A stretch of 64,000 nucleotides of DNA from Phymatolithon calcareum (taxonomy: Eukaryota > Rhodophyta > Florideophyceae > Hapalidiales). Under the pieces are notes generated by a model. It made no database searches. It worked only from the letters and a program-made list of their open reading frames with translations, and was not told the DNA's origin. The stretch lies in contig OZ345379.1 of NCBI GenBank assembly GCA_977006965.1, positions 620,001 through 684,000 of the forward strand. Reading direction: 5' to 3'. This document shows positions 19,677 to 31,500 of this stretch, piece by piece. Each line of letters opens with the position of its first letter. The first letter of the stretch is position 1. The translations under genes and the position numbers were made by a program.

Positions 19677-22409
19677 TTGAAATTTCGAAGATTGCAGCTA
19701 CGCGTCGTTCACAAATGATGGACACGTGAACGTCGGCAAAGACACTGACTTGTCCAAGGAAGATCAAGAGGGCAGTTAAGAAGGGACGCGTATCGTTACG
19801 GAAATGACGAGCGCTGTTGATATTGACACATTAGACGATAGCGCGCTGTGCCAAGTTGCGATTGGGGGCGTGCTGAAATTCAGCTTTCGCGGTGAATGTT
19901 CAAGGAGTGAGAAAAGAGACCAGCAGCAGGTGGCAAAGGTTGGGGCAGGGCCAAAGAATCGCCTGCAGCAGTGTTGTCCTTCGTCTTGACGCTTGGGCGA
20001 CGGTTTGAGTTGTGGGAAAAGTGATATCTACAGTACGGGGATGTGGGCGTTTTGAGGTATGATCGGGACGATAGACAATCAACTGCAATATTCCAAAATA
20101 AATCGATTTTTGCCGCGACATTGAATTAATTGGAAATTACATCCAGAAGGGTTTTTCTCTAAATTACACTCAACATTCATCGCTGGACACTTACGGTGAT
20201 TGGAAATGGACTGTCTCGACAGCACTAATTTACATTTTAAAAATTTTTATGCCAAATTACTTCTATTTTTTAAATCTTATTTGAGAGCACTCGGCAAACA
20301 CGTATCAAGAACAAAGCCATCTATTTCGTGGCGCTTTCACATTAGACTGCATTTGCTAACTACAGTAGCTGCAGCCACAGCAATGTTAGCACAATTTTGC
20401 GTGAGAAGAACATTGTGCAGTAAAGAGTAGAACAATCCGCAGCCTGGCCCAGAAACCGGCAGAGAGACGCATCTCGGACAGTTAATGAAACGGACGAAGA
20501 TCCACAATGTTGCCTCGTTTGCCATCACAATGCCGTCCAGTAGAATACCGATGGGACCATGACGTTCTCCTCGTTTTTTTCGCTCTCGTCCAAGGTCTCC
20601 AGAAGTTGTCTGCAATCGCCTGAATTTTCCAGCCGACTAATGTTATTACTATGCTGCTTCTCTACAGTAAGATAGTGTATTGAGCAGTAGTCGACTTCAA
20701 AATTCGGTCTTAACCAGGTACAGTATAATTTACAAAGAATATGAGGGGCAAGACTCACAACGACAAGTCGGCGGAACCAGCCTGCGAAACAGCAGAGAAG
20801 ATGTGATGGCTCTAAATTTTTACCGCTCAAGCGAAAAGAAAATCGTGGACTTGGTGTCCCCGTCGGTGCAATGGACGTCACTGCACCAGACCGTGGTCGG
20901 TAAAAACGGTTCGTGCGCAGTGCTATTGGCTGATAAAACTGGAGCAACTCGTGCCATTTTTTAAAATGGAACAGGTTGCTCCCGTTCAAATGCAATGCAT
21001 CGGTGTTATCTGCAGTATCATATTTTACAGAGATTTTTAAGCTGTTTTTCGGACTTTGAGGCCAGAAAGATAACTGCAATGCACAAGAGGCAAAGCGAGT
21101 CATAAGGATTGTGCGCCGCTGCGCGTCCGATGTGCCGCGCCGCTGTGCGATTGGTGAACGCAGCGTTCGCAAGCCGTCCCAATTCGTCTGCAGAGCTCCA
21201 TTGCCCGTCGATGAAATTCGACGTCTTTCACATCAGAGGCTGGCCCATATTGACGCCGCTTGGTTTTTTCATCGCTCTCTACCACCCACGAGGGGTGGCC
21301 ACCCGCATTAATGACATAAGGAAGGGAACAAGGTCTCATCCATGTGTTATCCAATGCTTCGGGACGCGGGGATATATATAACGATAGGAGAAGTTCACGT
21401 CGTATTGCCGCTGGCTGTTGCGTGGTAGGTGGTCGCCTTGGTGCAGGGGCTTTCGCGCTACAATTGCAATTGCAACATTGGAATATATCCGTGCAAGCAG
21501 AGTTACGATGCGTTTTCACGTGCTGGACCACGAAAGGCCCCCTTGAGATCACCGGCAAGTACGATCTCAACAAGCATTAAACCAATTCCCGGGCACCTGA
21601 TCAGCAACATCATCGCTAATGGTCTTGGCCTCGGTATTGTGAAAGTGGTAGCAACGGCACGAGAAGTGGTCAATTCTCTCATCGGCGACCTCAAGATGTC
21701 GACTTTCGCGCAGTTTGGTCGCAGTTATCCCACAAAGAGATTTCGTCGTGAAAACTGGTACTGCTGTTCACATTTTTCGGCGACGTGTCGCTTCTATATG
21801 CGGGAAAAGCCCGAGCGTATGCAACTGCTGTGCATGCTGGAGGAGCTTCTGAGTCTCTTTTAAGAAACCCAGAAGGTCCGCGAGTAAAACTTTTCTGTCG
21901 TCTTGAAAGACGACAGAAAAGGTTTGATCGGTCTCGCGCCGGGAAAAGGGAGATCCATCACGTGGAAACATCAATGCTGATGGCGAAGAACTAAATTGAG
22001 CTACCACGGTTGAAGGAAATATACAAGAGACGGAAAAGGAGGAAGCTGAATTCTCGTATCTATTTTTTTCTGAAATGATCAATACGGGCCTGTTCCGTGG
22101 AATAATCTATTTCTGGCTTTGGCTAATATCTGCTTCATGGCCTTTACCTGATGTCGCCATGTTGATATGGGCTGCGGCGCAATACAGCAGAACGTGAATA
22201 TTTTCGCATATTGTGGTATAATCAATTTTTTGAACTTACAAACATTTCTCTTTGTACTCCTATTGAGGGCCGCACACGCACGGAAATAAAGAGCAGTCAA
22301 GCGGGAGAGACCTCCCGTAGTACGGCCGCCTGAATAGAGATAGGATCGCAGAGGACAATATCGGAACATATGGTGTTCACGTGCTCCTTGGAACAGCGTC
22401 CAGTGAGTT
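19677..22409. other. Gene-poor stretch upstream of the Fanzor-like relic
   Basis: Many overlapping short frames on both strands, up to 215 codons, lack domains and coding bias. If a Fanzor-like gene once stood here, its N-terminal two thirds would lie at about 20.7-22.4 kb on the plus strand. I see only hints, such as a basic stretch LPRLKEIYKRRKRRKLNSR near 22003-22060. The 32-bp palindrome at 21890-21921 is listed separately. Confidence 0.35.
21890..21921. repeat. Near-perfect 32-bp palindrome
   Basis: The arms cttttctgtcgtctt and aagacgacagaaaag are exact inverses separated by two bases. The site is about 500 bp upstream of the Fanzor-like relic. Confidence 0.85.
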
Positions 22410-22748
22410 GTGTTTTTCGGCGCCGTCATGGTTGGCCACGGGCGGCGGGGTCCATGTCCTCAAAAGCGCCTCTTGCGATCGCTGGCCCTGATGGTTCCTG
22501 TCGTTCTCACCGACGAGTTCAGAACATCTATGTGCTGCCATTCGACCGGCTTTCGGCTGAGACAAGACAAAGGTTCAAGAGTGATTCGTTGCAACAACAA
22601 CCGAGCGGACTTGGACAACATTTGTACTGTGAAGAAGATCGACCGTGACGCCAATGCTGCAGCGAATATCGGCACTTGTGGACTTAAGGAGCTGCTGGGA
22701 TTCCCACGTCCTCCACATGTGACAAGAACCGGTTCCATTCCGTCCTAG
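22410..22748 (+). pseudogene. C-terminal relic of a Fanzor/TnpB-like RNA-guided nuclease
   Basis: The frame encodes the end of an OMEGA-type nuclease. VLTDEFRTSMCCHSTG corresponds to the (V/T)DE(F/Y)RTS..C block before the zinc-ribbon of Fanzor proteins. VIRCNN is the second zinc-ribbon strand. DRDANAAANI is the RuvC-III motif, whose Asp is catalytic in TnpB. Upstream, GRRGPCPQKRLLRSLA matches the Gly/Pro-rich block that commonly precedes DEFRTS. The zinc ligands are eroded: CxxC is replaced by CCH, and one Cys of the second pair is missing. In-frame upstream sequence stops at 22404-22406, so no complete gene is present. Fanzors use a guide RNA from transposon ends to cut DNA. Here only a dead fragment is visible, and no guide-RNA region can be recognised. 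Confidence 0.6.
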
Positions 22749-23917
22749 ATTTTACTTCTGATTTTACGAAGGGGACTCTTCCCCGGCGAATGTGCCATTA
22801 CTAGAGAGCAAACTGAGCTTGCTGTAATAGAAGGACCCCTTTCCATACGTAGAAAATGCTTGCTGTGTGGGCAGGCTAAACCAAGAGACTATCTCAAAAC
22901 AGGAAGGGATGGAGAGGGTTCGTAAATCGCGACAGTAGATATCGTTTGTCCAGTGGGGTTGAATAGTAAGAATTGTTGAATTGGGATTGCGGGGTTTGTA
23001 GGTTGAGAGAATATGTGGACGTCATTTTGAAAGGTCTCTTGTTCGTAGCGGCTGCAAACTTGAGTCCGAGGTCCGGGCCAGTCTTTGTATTTGTCAATCG
23101 CAAAGTACACAGCATCATCGCTGTTACTTGTTAGAGTCGAATCAGCGAGTGGAAGAGCCTCTCCAAGCCTGTCGATAGGAATTTTGTTTGGGGAAGGCTG
23201 AGATTCAGCTCTCTTAGGCATTTCCGGCGAGAGAGGCAGTTCTGTGGGTCTTGCTTTGATAGATATCGTTGTCGTTAACCGTACCTTTTTTGCCCTGGCT
23301 TTTCCGAAAAAAACCTTAGAGCCGTGGATACGATACCTTGAACATAAGCGACGAATGTGGCGAAGTCAAAACTATGTCATTTGAAAGCCCGTACACCACG
23401 CTGGTGTGATTGTCTTCACTACCATAATCGTCGTCCGCATCAATAGACACATCACATGCTCATCGAATACTCTGGACGCTTCGGTCTTGAATGTTTCACG
23501 GGTTTGCAAACGTTTGCACATCTCGATCTCGTACCATTCGACATCTTCGAATCTTATGCGCCAAAGGAGAGCATTTACTCTTCTCCGCTTCAAATCCATC
23601 TCAACAAGATTTGAAAACCACTTCGACATTTTCTCGCTGGCTGCAACCCTTGAGTCCGCGGAGGACGTCCATTTGAAAGATCGTCTCGAGATCTCGCATC
23701 GAGTAACCTTCGGAAATGAGTACATGTTTGGGCTCGGAAAGCAATACATCCGGAAAAGCAGTCGGATCAGCTCCCCTACATCAGTCGCGCTGCAGTTTCT
23801 TGGTACATGTTCTGCCTACGCTCCTGAAATCATGTTTCAGATATTTACAGACGACCTGGCTAACTCAGATGACCTAGATTATTCAATGATCAAGATTATA
23901 TAAGGCGGTCTACCGTG
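22749..23917. other. Gene-poor stretch
   Basis: A minus-strand frame at 22889-23221 starts with a proper ATG (MPKRAESQPSPNK) but matches nothing I know. Opposing frames at 23372-23749 (minus) and 23406-23903 (plus) overlap, and I cannot decide whether either is coding. Confidence 0.3.
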
Positions 23918-24300
23918 CGATATGAATAGGCCGATGAGTACTGGAAGGAACCTATTCAGATGGGTTGCTGGGAGGCGTACTCGAATCTCGGAAACAGGCT
24001 GCGTACTGGAATGGACCGCAAGTTCCCTGAAAAGATCGATATCGAAGAACCCGTCCGGAGGTATCAGGCAGGCGCTACGAAGGGGAACGCGAAATGTTTT
24101 TCAATCTCGGCATGCTCTTCGAAGAGGGTAGGGGGAAGTATTCAGAAGAATTATTGCTGGTCGAAGAATGCTACTTGGACGTCATTTCCCTTGCCCATAA
24201 TGACACATGCAAGGCACAATTCTCAACCAGGAGATTATGCAGTCGAAGCAGCCGACCAACACATCGCAAATGGATTAGTGCAGCACTCGACCGAAGTTAA
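23918..24300 (+). pseudogene. Sel1-repeat protein relic
   Basis: Two Sel1-like repeats can be read across a frame change. The first is GCWEAYSNLGNRLRTG, followed by an acidic linker and AGATKGNAKC. The second, FFNLGMLFEEGRG, is in the next frame. Together they fit the Sel1 consensus of a small residue, G-(N/D), Ala, NLG and (M/L)(Y/F)xxGxG. The shift lies in a five-T run near 24096-24100, and an in-frame TAG stands upstream at 23927. Sel1 repeats form helical solenoids that act as scaffolds. Start and end of the original gene are not visible. Confidence 0.5.
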
Positions 24301-24558
24301 TTCAGATCCATGAATGCGCGAGTTCCACTCTCGATGAATATTACCTCCTACACCTTGAGAAGCGAATGTCTTCAACCGTCCGCTGTGACGACTTTCGGGG
24401 CGATCGCAATGGCAAGGCTGTCGATCTAAATTACCTGTCTTCCTTGATTAATGAGGGCAAGAAAAAACCGTTGGCGATTACTCACACGGTAGGGAGGAGG
24501 TTGTCCGCTCTAAGCTGCCCTTAGTCGCAAGTTCAAGGTTCACAGACTCGCCTAGGTC

Positions 24559-24977
24559 TAGGGATGGCTCTCCCGAAACATTGGCCCGGAGGGCCGTACT
24601 TGCCCTCTATCAGTGGCCCTCTAGAGGGGAGGGGCCCTCTTTGACCCTCATTACAGACCTGATTTCGGGCCCCGAAAAGCCCGAAACTGGAGAGGATTGT
24701 TTCATCAGACATCAGTATCATACGTCAGAAGCACTGGCAGGTTGATTTCTCGTCCTGAATCCGTAGCCCTCATGCCATGAAGCTAATGCTGCGTCCACGT
24801 TTCTGTATACTGTACAATTCTGTCCATATTCTAATATCATAAGCACTTCGTTGTCGTAAGAATATCATAAGCCCGAAAGGGGCCCTCTACTTGGCGCGAG
24901 GGAGAGGGCAAAATCCCCTCTTTGAGGTAAAAAAGGGCCCATTTCGGGGAGGGGCCCTTTCGGGAGGGCCATCCCTA
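24559..24977. mobile_element. hAT-type MITE with perfect 8-bp target duplication
   Basis: Terminal inverted repeats start tagggatggctctcccgaaa on the left and match the right end (24958-24977) at 19 of 20 positions. Both ends are flanked by the same octamer, cctaggtc (24551-24558 and 24978-24985). An 8-bp duplication with TAGGG-type ends is the hallmark of hAT elements. The 419-bp interior is rich in ggccctc/gagggcc inverted motifs and has no coding frame, so it is non-autonomous. The element sits about 550 bp upstream of the VPS13 start. Confidence 0.9.
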
Positions 24978-24985
24978 CCTAGGTC

Positions 24986-25529
24986 CTATACTAAATCCGC
25001 CGAGCAATTCGACAAGTACAAGTTAGGATGAATTTTGGGTCATCCCGAAGGAATAATCTCGCTGGTAACATCAACTTGTACCTCCTAACCTGTGTCCGTT
25101 CTTAGCTAACTCTTCAACAAGGGGTAGACTTATACAAATAAAATTGATATTCAGCATACAATTACCTCACATTTTCGAGCGGGAGCGGAATCAGTGATAG
25201 CCACAAGTCCTTCACCGAATCTACATTGTTCAAAGCGAAGCGCCACTTCATGCTATAGGCACTCAATGTCTGCACTACTGCATTGAACGATTGACAAAGG
25301 TCCTGATAGCAGTGTACCTTTTTTAGACTTAGTCAGGTATGAGCGCTCAATACGTGTAAATTTGCAATGCAAATTCTTTGTCACGGACACATATAATGTC
25401 AATGCCTTACAGTGCGGTAGAGACCCAATGTGGTGCAGAACTAACTTTCTGTTTTGGTCGTCTAAACATCTTCGAAGATACAGCTCGACGCACGGGCATG
25501 CCTCCTAACCAGAGCGGCAACCTAGCGCG
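24986..25529. other. Presumed VPS13 promoter region
   Basis: The 544 bp between the hAT-type MITE and the VPS13 start have no coding frame. I see no clear core-promoter element. Confidence 0.4.
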
Positions 25530-28500
25530 ATGCTGGAACGCCTTGTAGCAGATGTGCTCGTTCGCATACTTGGCAGCTATGTCGACGGTCTCAACAAAGA
25601 AAGTGTCAGTTTTGGCGTCTGGGCAGGCGATCTTGAACTACGCGAATTGCGCCTTCGCCCGGATGCACTCGCCGTTCTTTTCGAAACATTGGGGCTAGAC
25701 CTCCCCGTCACTGTAACTGCGGGGTACGTAGGCCTACTCCGTCTTGAGGTCCCTTGGAAGCGTCTTCGCTCGGCACCGGTGCGAATAGTCATGAACGATG
25801 TCACCGTCGTCGCATCGCCTGTTTCAGATGGCGACCAAGCAGAGCTGCAAGTGCGCGAAAAGCGCCTTAAAGCAGCACGTCTCTCGACTGACGAAGTTGT
25901 CCGAGAGACAAAATTCAGCATGCGAACTGGAGCTGGTATTCAACGGTCAGCATCCGATGATTGCGCGGGCGATGAGTCGTCAACGGCGAGCCTGCAAAGA
26001 ACATCTTTTGCCTCACGATTGTGGAAAAACGCAGTAACGAAAATCATTGACAACATTCAAGTCGTCGTGGAGAACGTACTTGTTCAGTACGAAGATGCGA
26101 GCAGCGTGCATGGCCGCCCTTACACGGCCTCACTTGCAATTGATTCGTTGAAGGCATGCTCCACCGATGCAAATTGGCGCAAGATGTATCTTGAGGATTC
26201 ATCTTCGCCCATTGTTCACAAGGTCGTCAATTTGGAAGGACTAGTTCTGAATTGGGAACCGGGACTTGAGAACAATGCTCTTCGACAATGGATACTGGAT
26301 GCGTCTGTCAAGCGCACTCCAGGGCATTGGTCAGGCTTCGTCCGGTCATGCAACAGGCATGCCATTTTGCCTCTGGCGGGGGAACTTCGCATCTCCATCG
26401 TGAAGATGAGAGCAGTGGCGGAGGCGAACGAATCGAAGGATGCAGCAAAGCAGTGGATAACGAAGCGACCGCGGGTGGAGATGGATTTACATTTTCCGGA
26501 TATTGGAGTTTGTCTCGATGACTTCAATTACCACACATTGATATCCTCCATAACGTACCTATCGGACATTGATCGACGTGTCAGACCGAAGGACCCTCGG
26601 GGTCGCTGGTACTGGGCATTGGACCGGCTTCTTCCCCGATTTAAAGAAAGAAGACAGGCGCTTTTACAGTTTAATGAGGCTGGTCTTCGGAAGCGAAGAG
26701 AAATACGCGAAGCGTACTGCACAGCGAGGAATTCCGTATTGTCGTCCAGGCGGAAGGGAATTGCTGAAAAAGCGGACGACCTTGCAATTGTTGAGAGGAT
26801 AGAAGACGAGCTCCCTTATGAAGACATTTTGCTCTTTCGCGATATTTCCGACCAACAGCTATTGGATCAGGCGCATGAAGCTGGTGCACGCACATCAACA
26901 CGAATTTGGTCTTTGTTTAATCCTTGGAGACGAGGTAGTCCACCGGCGACCGCATCGACTTCGAAAGACTTCGAAGCTACTGACCCGAGCATTGCACCGA
27001 CATCTGCTGATCGGAGTTTTGAAACTGTGGCTCGGCTTACCTCTCAAGGGGAAGACGAAAAACCCGAATTATTGGATGCACGCCAATGCGATGATGCGGC
27101 ATCCGTGGACAGAAGCCAAAGCAACGCATCAAGTGTATCGGACACAAAAATCACGTCAGGGGAGCCTGTGAAATTGTCGTCTCAGGACTCTCAACAATCA
27201 CAGGGCATTGATGGCTTCATCACTACGGACGCGGAAACCGTCTCAACTAGAAGTCCGGAAACTATTCCAAGCTTTCGTATGGCGTTCTTGCTCGAACGTG
27301 GAGCTATTCGGTTGAGTAGAGGAGGATACCCGGACTCTCCGATACCAATGTCAAGCCTCGAGTTTCGAGAACTACGTCTGGGGGTCACAATAACTCCAGG
27401 AAGTGGTTTTCTGCTTGAAGCTGTACTGGGCAAATTTGAAGCCATTGACTTGATGAAGCAAGTCAAAGTAATGTATGCACGTGCGCCTTGGCTTACTGAT
27501 CCGGATATCAATGAGGAAGAACAACGGCGGATATCCACATCTAGTCCCGACGGAGATGACGTCTTCGACGACAGTGCTGGAGTCAATGGACAAGGGCAAG
27601 ATGAAATTACCGGCCGAGCTACTGTCGTTGGAGGGGCAGACGAATATCCTTGTGCGACTGAACGGTCATATCCTTCAGAAGTTTCGCTAGCTTTGCAAAA
27701 GATCAGAGGAGATCCGGAGTCGGAGAGCAGAAGCTCGCTTTCAGGTTATTCGGCATATCACAACCAAGGAAAGAACGGTTCCTCTTCTAGCTCACTGTCA
27801 GCGCTTTCTGATGGCGGTTCCACGAAGATGAGTTTCGCCAGTCTAGGTGAACAAAGTCACGAGGCGGAGACGCCCTTGAAGTATATCGCTGCACTGCGCA
27901 TCAGCACGGAAACCGCTCCTGGGTCCGGTGAAGGCTGTTCGTCTGGAAAACGTCTTGCTATGGATTTGGCCATTGGTGGTATGGAAGTCGTTTTAGATGG
28001 CCCGGGAAGTGCTTTCATTGCTTCGGCTGCGTTCTGGACCCCTCGTCAAACGTTGCCGTCTATAATGCATTTGCTGAGTCGCTCCGCAGCGCCTAAACTT
28101 GCATTGCTTCGCATGGAAATACAGGAAGCACTGTTGGATCACAAATCGCCTATGAGGATGGATTTACACATTCGAGCTCCCCGTTTCATTATTGCTCCGG
28201 TACAAGAAGAGAAGTCACTGTCCATAGTTGTTGACTTGGGAACTTTTGCTATGGAAACATCGACAAGTGAACCAACATTAGTTCCGATTCCCCCATCTTC
28301 GTCTGTGGACAGCGATGGAACGCCAGTTGCAGAGGTTGTAAACTCGTGTGCAATACGCTACACCGATTATCGCATGACTTGCAGCGATCTGGGAATATTT
28401 GTTGTGTCCGCGGATAGCTCAAGGAACTCTGAGCGGCTTGTGAAGCCATTTTCTTTAAATTTGGTACTCCAAGTTCTTCATGATACTTCCTATGTCGAAG

Positions 28501-31500
28501 CTATGACGATTCATTTAAGCCATGTTGACGTGGCGAAAGTGAAGCTCGTTATGAATTTGTCGTCTTTGAAAACAACTATTTCCCACAGGGCTTTTCGTCA
28601 GGTTCTTGCTATTGCTAAGGGCTGGACGAGTTCTTCAATAGCACCGGAAGCTAATGAAGTTGGTGCTGATGACAGCACTGGAAGATTGGAAACTGAACTC
28701 TTGGACGCCGAAGATGCGAACGTCATTGCTCCACAGAAAGACATTGTATCATCTCCTCTGATATCGTTTGAAATGCAGATAGATCTCGATAACTTGTTTT
28801 TGGAGCTTCAGGATGCATCTGCGAGACGAATTGTAACAGTCTCTTCTACCGGCACTGTGGCGAAAATGCGGCGTCGGCCTGGTGTTATCGATTTCTCGTA
28901 CCGAGTACAGTCATTCACTGTTACCGATGGAAGTCGAGGCGCCACGGCTCCTTATCGCCGTCTGGTGTACGCTGGGTTGGACGATACCGCGAAGAGAAAG
29001 AGGGCATCATTTGCCTCGCTTTCAACTCAGAGCGATGTTGTTGATGAGAAAGGGTTTATTGAAGTTTCTTACTCCAGTGACTTGAGGACGCTCGAGCAAG
29101 CCATTGACGTCAGGGTTTTGTCTCTTCACCTGGTGTGTGTAAGGGAAACCTATCTTGCCCTAGCAGACTTTTTCTATTTGGTGGGGAACAAGCCGACAGG
29201 GAAGGATTCCCTCAATGACACTATTGCACCTACAGGAACTCTTGGAGAGTCAAGTACCTCTGTCGTGGAAGAGGATCACGAAAATAACTCGCCGGAGAGG
29301 TTTGATTCCCAAGGAGAGTATTCCGACCCATTTAACGCTCTCGGCATGACGACTAAGGCAGCTGCGCAAAAGCTCCGAGAAAAGGCAAACCGTGGCATGG
29401 AACTATCCAAACAAGCCTTTGCCCAACGAGGGAAACTCATTGTTACCGCATGTCTTGATGGTCTGGGTGTTGTTCTGGTAACTGCGGAGGGGGCAATTGC
29501 ATCGTTTGAACTGTCAGACTGCACTACACGATTGGAGCAAATGCCAAGAGGTGCTATTCGGGCATATGGTCAGTTGGGAGGATTTGGGATAAAGGACTTG
29601 ACTGCAGCTTATGCAGTTCATTCGAACATGTTGCACTATCGTCGGGCATGCAGCACGGATCGAAATATCAATGGCGAAGATGACGAAGTGGACGGATGGA
29701 CTCTAACTATACCGGAAAATGGCGACGGGGACTCATGGTTATCCGCACGACTCCGTAATTTGAACATTGTGTATTTGCAAAGGTTTGTTGTGATTCTGAA
29801 GAAGTACTTTGACGTCTTGCGTGAAAATTTGCAGCCGGTACTTGCTATCAAGGGAGGAATTGCCGATGTTTTTGATGATGACGATTCGGAAGATATTTCG
29901 GCTCTTGCGCCGCGAGAAAGCCGACTTCGACTTAACTGTATCACTGAACACATTAATGTCATAATGCCTAGACACTCGCAAAGTCCCCATGAGGCGTTAC
30001 GATTTGTCGTTCGTCATTCCTCAATAACTAATGAAGACGAGGCAGCTCCAGGGTACAGAATTGGATTTCAAGTCTCTGCTGAGGATGTTAATGGGTATGT
30101 TTTGTACGATGCGTCTACTGACAATGCCGAAAACCCACAACCTATTGACCCCTGCGCTTCAACTGAAAGCTTGGTTCCATTTACGGACAATGTGTATATC
30201 ACCAGCAAGCTGGATTTATGGCGAAAACGAAGAGTACCTCAAATTGTTATGAACAGCGAAGGCATTCCCGTTTTAAAAGATGGAGAGGATGAACGTGAAT
30301 TTGACCCAGCAAAATGGCGGCCTTGCATTCGGGTAAGAGTTTGTGCTCCTGTCGGACTGACGGCCAACCTCTGCGAAGCGCAGTATAGCATTTTATATTT
30401 CACATTCACTGAAAATATTATCGAGCGTCCTGACATTGAGTTCACGGACATTGTGCGAGGTCTAAAGACTCCTGTCCTGCCGCCAAGGCGCCCGATTCGA
30501 CCTATCATGCTATCATCCCATCGAATGCCTCCAAATTATCAAGTTCTTTTCGAAGTCCCGTCAATCAGCAGCACTATTATGCACGGAGGAGATCCGACAG
30601 ATGTATCTGCCAAGTTAATTCGTACAGAGTTGCGTGACATTGTTGGTTCTTTCGAGTATGGGGTTGACTTTCGAATGTCTGTTGAGGTTAATGGAAGTTT
30701 GCATTCTCTGGTTGACATCAGGCCTCATGCCATTCGACCGAATTCCACAGTCATCAGATCAACCCTTGCGCACTCGGGGGCCCAAGGACACAGCTCTGTG
30801 CTCTCCACAGAATCTGTAGGTCTAGGCAATGCTGGTGACCGGAACTCCGGGGCAAAGTCTGATGACGAAGGTCGCTCGATTACATTGACTTGGGATCGAG
30901 CTTTCGGGTATGGAGCTAATGTAATGGTTGTTCTATCTGACCTTTGCATCATTGTTGTCCCTGAATTGTTTCGCGACTTGGGGCGCCTGACGGGTCCAGG
31001 CTTTCCCTTCCTGAAATCATCCGCACCTGCTCCTTTTCTAAGATTCAATGGAAGGCTGCTCATTTTAACTGTTTCTAGACCAGAAATATGGCTGATGGCT
31101 CATCAATATGCTGGAGACTGCAGATCTCTTGTCTTGAGAGGGGATGTCATAGCGAAAGTACAATGGGCCGCTATAACTGGGCGAAACACTGTCGAACTGG
31201 CCGCACATGGCTTAAACATTAATTTATCAAGCTCCGGGCCTAAGGGCTACTACCGAACGGCAGCCGCGATAACTCCGAGTTCAGCAAGTCGCACTGGGAA
31301 TGTTGACCAAACTGACATAGAAGTTCCTCTTTTGTATCCAAGTGATGTATCCTTAAAACATCACGGCAGCGGCTACGATCCTCCAAAGTCCCCTGGAGGA
31401 CAGCCGACGAAAGCCCCGGGCTCAGAGCTTCTCGTTGATGCTGAGTCATTACTACTGCGTGTGGACGTCAATGATATACCTTTGATATTGGCTGTAGGTT

